DNA of 41,169 nt from a bacterium (GTDB lineage Bacteria; Bdellovibrionota_C; UBA2361; RFPC01): assembly GCA_030428205.1 (NCBI GenBank), contig JAUIBK010000030.1, positions 1 to 41,169 of the forward strand. The letters run 5' to 3'. Every line of letters starts with the position of its first letter. Position 1 is the stretch's first letter. The notes under the pieces were generated by a model, which saw only the letters and a list, made by a program, of their open reading frames with translations, was not told the origin of the DNA and searched no databases. A program made the position numbers and the translations under genes. Shown here in pieces: positions 34,992 to 41,169 of the stretch.

Positions 34992-37715
34992 TTATGAGCA
35001 AACACTTGAAGAACTTGGTACTGAAGCAGCAGTAGCAAGGTTTGTTTCGTGCTGATTGTTTGCAGCTTTGCGAAGCTTACGCCCAGCTCGATTCTTCCCT
35101 TTTGCTTTACGAATCATCTTCACACCATCAACAACAAGTGATCGGAGTGAATCAGAGTCTGTAATGTAGTCATTGATTTCACTCGCATTAGACACCTCGA
35201 CACAGAACTCAGTGTTTGCACACGAAGTTACTACGCTTGGAAGCGCCCAGCTGGTGTTCCACATCTCGTTGTAAAGCTCGTTTGCTTCAACACGAGTCTT
35301 CTTCGCCGCTCGCTTCTTGCCGAGGCGACGAAGCTTACGTGCTGTCTTGTGCGCAATAGACTTAAGTTCAAGTCCACCACCATCAAGCGAGAATTGCTGA
35401 GCCACAATATTGGCATCGGTACAATCGAGACAAGAGTCCCCGTCTCCAGCACAAATACCACAACGGTCAAGCACAGCTACACCCCAAGGGTTCTCAAGGC
35501 AATCACGCTCAGCAAGACGCTCATACGCACCAATGTCACAACGCTCAGATCCGTCCGGCTTACCAATTTCTGGTCGGACTTCAAAGCGTTGGTCATCAAT
35601 GAGACAAGCTTCGTCAGCATCACCACCAAGCTGGCTTGGGTTACCGCTATCAAGCGCTGGGCTTTCGTCCATCAACGCGTGTGTACGAGTTGTTCCACCG
35701 TTTTCAGAGAGGGGTCCAAGCACAGGATCAATCTCACTATCAACAGTTCCAACTTTATCGCCAGGCATTCCCGCAGGATACATACACCCTTGGTCAGTTC
35801 CAACAAGGTTGTATCCAGTCGACAAGATTGCCGCGCAGATGTAGTTCTCATCTTCGTCAATTTGTGCCATTGGCTCGTTACACTCGTAGACCCAACAGTC
35901 AGGAGCCGTAACAAGATCCGTAGCTAATAACACATCGCCTTCACCGTCATCTTCGAAAACACATGCGTCACCGTCAATATTTCCAGCAACAAGAGTGTTT
36001 GATAGTTTGATGTTTCCGCTCTCAACGTAGAGCCCACCACCGTGAAGGTAATCGTCATTATCTGCACAAGCGTACATACCGCTACCTTCGTATTCATATT
36101 TGACGAAGTCAGCAAGGTCATCTGGAGCAACGTGATCTACCATGTTTCCTGTAACGGTACAGTTACGGAAAACAGCAGGCACACTATCCATGGAGGAGTC
36201 TTGGATAAATCCACCACCCCAACCAAGAGCAGCCTCGTTGCCACTGATTGTGCTGTTTACACAACGGAACTCAGCGTAGTTGTAGACACCACCAGCCCAC
36301 GCGTGGGAAACGTTGTTCGCGATAGTCGTCTTCTCAATGTGAGCATCACCAATGTAGTAAGACAGGCCCTGACCATCATTGTAGTCGTAACGATAGTGAC
36401 CCCAGAAAGATGCTCCTCCAGAGTACCAACCTGCTTCGTTTTCAGTGATTGATGTTCGGCTGATATACACATGCGCATACGCAGCAATACCACCGCCTTC
36501 ATAACCAGCTCTGTTTCCAGACAGCGTGCTATCAGAGATAGTGATTGAGTTTGCGATCACGCACTCTTCATCAGCGAGGTTATCTGCCCCACCATAATCA
36601 CAATACTGTTCCTCATCACCATAAATGGCTCCACCGAATCCATCATACCCAGGATACTCAGGCTCATAGAGCACAAAGTCAGCTATATTGTTGTTGAGGG
36701 TACATCCCTCAATAGTCAGAATGTGCTCGTTAAAAATACCACCACCGTGGTTGTAGACTTCATTCCCTGAAATAGAGCACACACCATCTGCTGTAGAGCG
36801 GAAAATGAGCTCTCCTTCATCGTTGTAGACACCACCACCGTAGGCAATTGGATAAGAGTAGTATTCACCACCATTTTGAGTCTCACCGTCGTTACCATCC
36901 ATCATCATCTCAACTTTGTTGTTGTCGATAATGGTATCAGTAATAACAGAAGAGAACTGGCAAGTCTCATCATAGTAGTAACGCCAGTTATAAGAATACA
37001 GTCCGCCACCATAGCCGTTGGACGCACCGTTTTCGATGATTTGGCTGTTGTTCACAACAAGGTGCCCCTCACTGTAAATACCGCCACCATAACCATTAGA
37101 ACCGTATCCAGTATCGTTGTTACGAACAATCATATTCTCGAGAATGGCCTTGTCGTAGATCTCAGACCCCCCACTATAAAGGGTAATTCCACCACCATAC
37201 ATTGAGCTTCCGTTTTGCACGGTCATATCTCTGAGGGTAACTTCAATTCCTTGAACACACTCATAGTCTTCGTCTTCTACAACAACTTCTTCCATAATAT
37301 CGTACGGAGAGTGAATGAAGAAGATTCCAGCTTCATAGTAATTGTAGTTATCACCGTCGATGATAGTGCCACCGTTTGGATCGCCTTCAATCGTAGTGTT
37401 GTCAGTGATATCCAAGCTGTTACACATTGCTGGATCGTAATCACCAAAAGCAAAGCCCTCGTTGCAATAGGAATTATCGAGAATATACAATCCAGCAGGA
37501 ACAACGATCACGTCAGCTCCATTACCAGAAGTACATCCAGAATCCCCACCATCATCTTGGTTCGCCGAGATAACAGCTTCACGCAGAGAACACTCTCCAT
37601 TTTCAGCAATTTCATCAGCAGTTGTCGTTACGACGATATTCGCCGCCAGAGCAGGCAGCGTAAGAAAGGTACTCATTGTAACCAAACAAAGGTTACGCAC
37701 CAGAGTAGTCCGCAT
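34992..37715 (-). CDS. Secreted CSLREA-type right-handed beta-helix protein
   Basis: A 907-residue exported protein. A signal peptide (about 1-25, ending ALAA) is followed by the CSLREA motif (42-47), typical of surface proteins of the Pmp/parallel beta-helix type. Residues about 90-730 are rich in short glycine-led repeats such as YGGGIYSEG, GNEAALGWGGG and tandem NNS/IxxN motifs that form beta-helix coils, with very many Tyr, Asn, Asp and Glu. Near 745-775, DRCGICAGDGDSC and CLDC resemble the CGxCxGDxxSC calcium/disulfide motif seen in bacterial surface proteins. The last 130 residues are basic and unrelated. An adhesin or polysaccharide-binding surface role is likely. AAGGAGG lies 8 bases before the ATG. 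Confidence 0.85.
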   Translation of the reverse strand: MRTTLVRNLCLVTMSTFLTLPALAANIVVTTTADEIAENGECSLREAVISANQDDGGDSGCTSGNGADVIVVPAGLYILDNSYCNEGFAFGDYDPAMCNSLDITDNTTIEGDPNGGTIIDGDNYNYYEAGIFFIHSPYDIMEEVVVEDEDYECVQGIEVTLRDMTVQNGSSMYGGGITLYSGGSEIYDKAILENMIVRNNDTGYGSNGYGGGIYSEGHLVVNNSQIIENGASNGYGGGLYSYNWRYYYDETCQFSSVITDTIIDNNKVEMMMDGNDGETQNGGEYYSYPIAYGGGVYNDEGELIFRSTADGVCSISGNEVYNHGGGIFNEHILTIEGCTLNNNIADFVLYEPEYPGYDGFGGAIYGDEEQYCDYGGADNLADEECVIANSITISDSTLSGNRAGYEGGGIAAYAHVYISRTSITENEAGWYSGGASFWGHYRYDYNDGQGLSYYIGDAHIEKTTIANNVSHAWAGGVYNYAEFRCVNSTISGNEAALGWGGGFIQDSSMDSVPAVFRNCTVTGNMVDHVAPDDLADFVKYEYEGSGMYACADNDDYLHGGGLYVESGNIKLSNTLVAGNIDGDACVFEDDGEGDVLLATDLVTAPDCWVYECNEPMAQIDEDENYICAAILSTGYNLVGTDQGCMYPAGMPGDKVGTVDSEIDPVLGPLSENGGTTRTHALMDESPALDSGNPSQLGGDADEACLIDDQRFEVRPEIGKPDGSERCDIGAYERLAERDCLENPWGVAVLDRCGICAGDGDSCLDCTDANIVAQQFSLDGGGLELKSIAHKTARKLRRLGKKRAAKKTRVEANELYNEMWNTSWALPSVVTSCANTEFCVEVSNASEINDYITDSDSLRSLVVDGVKMIRKAKGKNRAGRKLRKAANNQHETNLATAASVPSSSSVCS

Positions 37716-37966
37716 AGTCTATCCTCCTTAACAGACAGGTTGTAGGAAAGAAAAAAGGAAAAATTTTGCGAGCAAACTGCGCTATATAAACCTAAACCAA
37801 AGATCCCCGAAAGAAAGGGCTCGCTAATGAATCAAACAGATAATGACACTCCGTTCGATTTTCCCCGTGGCACAGAGACTACCGTGCTCACAGAGAGAAT
37901 CAAGTAAATGCAGGTATCAAATCGAGAAAAGTTGGAAAAAATTATTACTCTATTCTTTCCAGGTAG
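37716..37966. other. Intergenic region between the HD-domain gene and beta-helix gene
   Basis: About 250 bases with A/T-rich stretches. It must hold the beta-helix promoter (TATATA near 37782-37787 on the minus strand is a possible -10). No gene and no clear terminator seen after the HD-domain gene. Confidence 0.4.
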
Positions 37967-38554
37967 TTATAAGGACTCGCCATCCAACCCTAGTTCGGTA
38001 GCAACGGCACACATGGCTTCTATAACATGAGCAATATGCTCTCCTAAATCCACACCAAGCTCTTCTGCTCCCTGACGAATATCGTCACGATTGCACCCCT
38101 TTGCAAAAGCTTTATCCTTCATCTTCTTCTTGACCGACTTTGGAGTAATGGTGTGAAGCGAACGATCAGGGCGCACCAAGGTGGCAGCAGTGATCAATCC
38201 ACTGAGCTCATCAACAGCAAAAAGCGCTTTCGCCATCTGCGTTTCTCGAGCTACCCCTGTGTATGCAGCATGCCCCATAATAGCATCGCGTACATCATCT
38301 GGATAACCAAGCTCAGCAAGGATGGTGTTACCCTTAAAAGGATGCCCATCAGGTGCCGTTGGCTCAGGAAACATCTCATAATCAAAGTCATGGAGTAACC
38401 CTGTTATCGCCCATTTCTGCTGCTCTTCTTCAGAACACTCGTAGTATTTTGCGTACCAGAGCATTGCAGCCTCAACTCCTAAAGCGTGCTTGAGAAGGCT
38501 TTCACTTTTTGTGTACTCGTGCAGTAACGCGAGAGCTTCTTGCCGTGATTTCAT
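37967..38554 (-). CDS. HD-domain hydrolase
   Basis: A 195-residue cytosolic protein of the HD/HDIG family. H23, the metal-binding H55-D56 in LLHDFDYE, H71 (HPFKG), H95 and D115 (VDELSGL) fit the H...HD...H...D metal-binding pattern of HD phosphohydrolases. It may be a nucleotidase or phosphodiesterase; the substrate is unknown. It follows the small membrane-anchored gene by 27 bases on the same strand. A strong GGAGGA precedes the ATG at 38554. The conserved LLHDFDYE and GHAAYTGV segments resemble a group usually annotated just as HDIG-domain protein. Confidence 0.8.
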   Translation of the reverse strand: MKSRQEALALLHEYTKSESLLKHALGVEAAMLWYAKYYECSEEEQQKWAITGLLHDFDYEMFPEPTAPDGHPFKGNTILAELGYPDDVRDAIMGHAAYTGVARETQMAKALFAVDELSGLITAATLVRPDRSLHTITPKSVKKKMKDKAFAKGCNRDDIRQGAEELGVDLGEHIAHVIEAMCAVATELGLDGESL

Positions 38555-38581
38555 AATCCTCCTCCAGGTTATAATGAATAA

Positions 38582-39133
38582 TTAATTTGAAATAATGCCA
38601 ATCTGACTTACGGCCGTTGCTTGTCGAACAGGGGCGACAGACTCCTCTCTTTCCCCATACACCCGTAATAGTTGAAGGAGAGTCTGAAGCTTCACATTTT
38701 GCGTAATAGTTGCCGCGGGCAAGAAAGCTTTAAATGAGCTTCCTTCACTTTTGACGACAAACGAAACATAAGACTGCGCCACACCCTGCTGTTCAAAATG
38801 AAACACCTGGGCTTCTTGAGCAAGTTCAAGAATTCGGTGAACCTCTTGGGAACGATCCCTCTGGATCTCTCCCGGCTCAAGTGCCACTTTCCATCTTCCA
38901 GGGTACTCCTGAACATGAGAAGTGACTTCAATCTCTATACTTGGAGCAGGCGTAAGACTTGAAGTGTCGAGGAGCACTGGCTCAGCTTGCGCAAACCAAT
39001 GAGAAAATCTCAGCTGAGTTACTGGGGTAAAGGATAAGGTTTGAGCATTAAATAAATAAAGTGACACAGCAATAAACGCGGCGAGAAAAATACGCGAAGT
39101 CAGGAAACGGGTAAAACGAAACTGAAGACTCAC
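38582..39133 (-). CDS. Small membrane-anchored hypothetical protein
   Basis: A 183-residue protein with one N-terminal transmembrane helix (about 13-30) and a soluble rest, of unknown function. Its GTG start overlaps the TAG stop of the CCA-adding enzyme by one base (TAGTG) with GGAG 8 bases upstream, so it is probably translated by coupling. It lies between the CCA-adding enzyme and the HD-domain gene on the same strand. No family recognised; segment LEPGEIQRDRSQEVHRILEL may be a coiled coil. Confidence 0.7.
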   Translation of the reverse strand: MSLQFRFTRFLTSRIFLAAFIAVSLYLFNAQTLSFTPVTQLRFSHWFAQAEPVLLDTSSLTPAPSIEIEVTSHVQEYPGRWKVALEPGEIQRDRSQEVHRILELAQEAQVFHFEQQGVAQSYVSFVVKSEGSSFKAFLPAATITQNVKLQTLLQLLRVYGEREESVAPVRQATAVSQIGIISN

Positions 39134-40497
39134 TACGACGACTCCCAAAGAAACTGCGCTTTTTTGAGAAGCTCTGCACGTGTATTGGAAGAAGGGTTTT
39201 CTATGACCTCTTCTTCGAGCGCACGCAACACAGTCCCAAGCTTTGGCCCCGCTGGAATTCCAAGTTCCTGTAAGTCAGAACCATTCACAGCTAATCTGCC
39301 ATACTCAGGCTCAGAAGTACGAGCCCTTTCTACCTGTAACATCTCGTAAAACGCATCAAATTGCTCTTGAAACTCCTCTTCAGTAAACGCCGGCGATTTA
39401 TCTGCACGCTTTAACGCAAGCCACTCTTCGAAAAGGTCGCCCAAGTCTCTCATAATTCGCCGTAAACCACTTGGTCCACAATCAAGAGGGCGCATATGTT
39501 GGCGAACAAGCACGCAGGTGTCTTTGATCTCACGCTTAGAAAAGTGAAGCCGGTGAAGTACTGACTTTGCAATTTCTTCACTATACATTTCATGCTTATA
39601 AAAATGACGCCGACCATCTTCACTCACAGTTAAAGACTTGGGTTTTCCAAGATCATGAAACAGAGCAGCCAAACGCAACAGCTTTTCCTGAGGCGCACGC
39701 TCGATAACTGTTAACGTATGCTGAAAAACATCTTCCGAATGAAACTCATTTTGCTCAAAATCTACACACTCTTCTAACTCAGGCAAAATGAGCTGAAAGA
39801 TTCCAAGCTTCTGCATCTGATCGAGCGCAGGCCGCACATTTGCACTCAAGAGAATAGAAGTGAATTCATCACGGATGCGCTCAGGACTCACCCCTTTAAG
39901 AGCCAAAACACTTTCCTTTGCTTCTTGAAGAGTAACGGAGTTCGTTGTTCTCCCGGCGGCAATACCGAAGCGAATCATGCGGAGGATTCTCAGTGGATCT
40001 TCAGCAAAGCGGACTTTTGCGTCGCCTACTGCTCGAAGAAGATTCTGCTGAAGGTCTTCAATACCACCATGTGGATCGACAAATGTTTTGTGATTTACAG
40101 AATAAGCGATCGCATTCATAGTAAAATCTCGACCAGCGAGATCCTCTTCAATGGTCTGAGAGAAAGCACTACCCTCTCTTGGCCCTGGCACACGAAAAGT
40201 AGTGAGCTCAACTGAAGCATCCCCAACAAGTACCGTTACAGTACCGTGCGAAATTCCCGTTTCGATAACCCTCAAGCCACAAGCAGCTACTCGCTCAGCA
40301 ACAACCTGTGGCTCAAGCACTGTGGCAAGATCAATATCGCTCTGTGAAATGCCGCACAATGCATCTCGTACTACTCCGCCAACAAGGTACAACTCGGCAT
40401 CTTCCCCAAGTGCACGAAGAAGAACTGAGATCACATTCGACGAGACAAGTGATGATAGCACTCGCTCGCCTGCGGACTGGCTCACAGTGTTTCCCAC
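39133..40497 (-). CDS. cca: CCA tRNA nucleotidyltransferase with HD domain
   Basis: A 454-residue class II nucleotidyltransferase. LVGGVVRDALCG (38-49) and DIDLA (54-58, carrying the metal-binding Asp pair) are the catalytic motif; RDFTMNAIAYS, EDPLRILRMIRF and ERIRDEF follow as usual, and a C-terminal HD domain has LFHDLGKP (H281, D282). It adds CCA to tRNA 3' ends, or is a poly(A) polymerase; the HD domain favours a bacterial CCA-adding/repair type, and since both tRNAs in the window have encoded CCA, repair is plausible. The start is uncertain: GTG at 40497 gives the usual distance to the motif with GAGG 9 bases upstream; ATG at 40584 would add 29 residues. Confidence 0.88.
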   Translation of the reverse strand: MGNTVSQSAGERVLSSLVSSNVISVLLRALGEDAELYLVGGVVRDALCGISQSDIDLATVLEPQVVAERVAACGLRVIETGISHGTVTVLVGDASVELTTFRVPGPREGSAFSQTIEEDLAGRDFTMNAIAYSVNHKTFVDPHGGIEDLQQNLLRAVGDAKVRFAEDPLRILRMIRFGIAAGRTTNSVTLQEAKESVLALKGVSPERIRDEFTSILLSANVRPALDQMQKLGIFQLILPELEECVDFEQNEFHSEDVFQHTLTVIERAPQEKLLRLAALFHDLGKPKSLTVSEDGRRHFYKHEMYSEEIAKSVLHRLHFSKREIKDTCVLVRQHMRPLDCGPSGLRRIMRDLGDLFEEWLALKRADKSPAFTEEEFQEQFDAFYEMLQVERARTSEPEYGRLAVNGSDLQELGIPAGPKLGTVLRALEEEVIENPSSNTRAELLKKAQFLWESS

Positions 40498-40788
40498 TCG
40501 ATGTTTCCTCTCGGTACCCACTTTCAATCTCTGTGCAAATGACAAAAGAAAAACTTTTTTGTCGCCCCTATAAATAGTAACCATGCAAAGTCTGGAATAC
40601 GAAGAAATTATGATAAATAATATCAAATGGTTATGCAAGAAGGGCTCAAACCCCGCCCAAGCCCCTTCTAAGCGCGCACACCTTGACACGACTTGTGCCA
40701 TCTGACTATTGTCTCCCGGTGTTTTTTGACTACACACTGTGGTTTCCTAACGCCAACTTTCTGTAGAGCTGGCGACTACTTGTAGGTT
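40498..40788. other. Intergenic region upstream of the cca gene
   Basis: About 290 bases with no convincing gene. It contains a CGCCA/TGGCG stem (40751-40773) and an imperfect stem of GAAGGGCT with AGCCCCTTC near 40640-40670. Possible cca promoter elements near 40570-40610 on the minus strand (CATAAT and TTTATA). The distance to the duplicated tRNA-Ile leader to the right is short. Confidence 0.4.
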
Positions 40789-40800
40789 TTTTTGTCTTTG

Positions 40801-40850
40801 CTAATGACGCAGATACTTCTCTTTTTTGAGATGTGTCTGGGCCAGTAGCT
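40801..40850 (+). repeat. Duplicated tRNA-Ile leader and 5' fragment
   Basis: These 50 bases match 40941-40990 at 49 of 50 positions (C to T at 40808/40948). They comprise the tRNA leader (AGATACTTCTCTTTTTTGAG) and the first 12 bases of tRNA-Ile (GGGCCAGTAGCT, 40839-40850), after which the sequence goes into a palindromic insert. Looser similarity extends about 15 bases further left. It is a broken partial tRNA copy. Confidence 0.85.
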
Positions 40851-40911
40851 TCCCCCTTCGCCTCTTCGAGGCTACGGCGGGACGATCGCAGCTTTACGCT
40901 TCGCTACTGGC
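40841..40911. repeat. Palindromic insert bounded by tRNA-Ile-derived inverted arms
   Basis: GCCAGTAGC (40841-40849), which is part of the tRNA 5' fragment, is matched by the reverse complement GCTACTGGC (40903-40911). Between them sits a REP-like repeat (40852-40881) and a short GC-rich stretch. It resembles the arrangement at tRNA-Asp, where an inverted copy of the tRNA end also flanks a REP-like repeat. Confidence 0.7.
40852..40881. repeat. REP-like palindromic repeat, copy 4
   Basis: Core CCCCTTCGCCTCTTCGAGGC then TACGGCGGG, the same ends as copies 1-3 (CTTCGC and CGGCGGG) with a different centre (CCTC-ttc-GAGG). Confidence 0.6.
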
Positions 40912-40978
40912 AGATTGTGATTCTTGAGGTTTTGGCTCTGCTAATGATGCAGATACTTCTCTTTTTTGAGATGTGTCT

Positions 40979-41055
40979 GGGCCAGTAGCTCAGCTGGTTA
41001 GAGTGCACGCCTGATAAGCGTGAGGTCGGAAGTTCAAGTCTTCCCTGGCCCACCA
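40979..41055 (+). tRNA. tRNA-Ile (anticodon GAT)
   Basis: Acceptor strands GGGCCAG (40979-40985) and CTGGCCC (41045-41051) pair fully, discriminator A, encoded CCA (41053-41055). D arm GCTCAGCTGGTTAGAGT, anticodon arm CACGC-CTGATAA-GCGTG with anticodon GAT, T arm GGAAG-TTCAAGT-CTTCC. Its leader is duplicated upstream with a partial tRNA copy, and 46-bp tandem hairpin repeats follow 3 bases downstream. tRNA-Ile(GAT) often lies in rRNA operons, but no rRNA is visible here. Confidence 0.97.
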
Positions 41056-41058
41056 GAA

Positions 41059-41169
41059 TCTCGGGATCTTTTACTTGGTAAACCAAGGTAAAAGAAACCC
41101 AGCTTCTCGGGATCTTTTACTTGGTAAACCAAGGTAAAAGAAACCCAGCTTCTCGGGATCTTTTACTTG
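41059..41169. repeat. 46-bp tandem hairpin repeats after tRNA-Ile
   Basis: Units at 41059-41104 and 41105-41150 are identical as far as I can read, with a third started at 41151 and cut by the window end. Each unit carries CTTTTAC-TTGGT-aa-ACCAA-g-GTAAAAG, a near-perfect stem, inside GGG/CCC arms. There are no unique spacers, so it is not CRISPR. Confidence 0.9.

Noticed and set aside
40904..41086. Open frame on the minus strand with GRLELPTSRLSGVHSNQL
   Set aside because: Antisense to tRNA-Ile, same artefact type.
41059..41169. CRISPR array
   Set aside because: Units are back to back with no unique spacers and no cas genes in the window; these are plain tandem hairpins.
40904..41169. rRNA operon (tRNA-Ile is often between 16S and 23S)
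   Set aside because: No 16S or 23S sequence is visible on either side within the window.

Overview
The window reads as chromosomal DNA of a Gram-negative, facultatively anaerobic denitrifier of middling GC. Supporting signs are ADP/GDP-heptose synthesis genes, a TonB-dependent receptor, a periplasmic cd1 nitrite reductase, a cytochrome c-dependent nitric oxide reductase cluster, and Shine-Dalgarno-led genes with GTG/TTG starts. I cannot place the lineage from sequence alone; a deltaproteobacterial or Bdellovibrionota-like host would fit.

Layout. (1) 1-5993: sugar nucleotide and glycan genes: partial gmhB-like phosphatase, gmhA-like isomerase, a heptose kinase/nucleotidyltransferase fusion in reversed domain order, two extended SDR epimerases in one minus-strand operon, and a TylF-type methyltransferase. 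(2) 6069-17003: denitrification island: nirS (cd1 nitrite reductase carrying an extra N-terminal cytochrome c domain), a Crp/Fnr regulator, a TonB receptor, then norC-norB-norQ-norD, with norE and norF facing them. Crp/Fnr-type boxes lie in the receptor/norC divergent region and upstream of nirS. (3) 17005-25577: surface-polysaccharide cluster: five or six glycosyltransferases, an SGNH-hydrolase-like membrane protein and an FkbM methyltransferase, many with 4-bp overlaps. One GT2 gene carries a roughly 100-bp palindromic element read in frame. (4) 25578-28518: argG-argH behind a leader that encodes a 44-residue peptide ending in an arginine cluster, followed by hairpins and a terminator-like stem; this looks like an arginine attenuator and is my strongest candidate for an undescribed system. 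(5) 28519-31045: an orphan two-TM/TPR-like protein, a small ORF with 13-bp tandem repeats, and tRNA-Asp embedded in palindromic repeats. (6) 31046-40497: leuS, an unknown protein, a secreted CSLREA/beta-helix protein, an HD-domain protein, a small membrane-anchored protein and a CCA-adding enzyme. (7) 40498-41169: tRNA-Ile with a duplicated 5' fragment, a palindromic insert, and 46-bp hairpin tandem repeats running off the window.

How parts work together: NirS reduces nitrite to NO in the periplasm and NorCB reduces NO to N2O, with NorQ/NorD as activation factors and NorE/NorF as accessory membrane proteins; the Crp/Fnr protein is the obvious local regulator. No heme d1 synthesis genes are present, so they must lie elsewhere. 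The glycan genes probably build a heptose-containing surface polysaccharide. All calls come from reading motifs; no database search was run.
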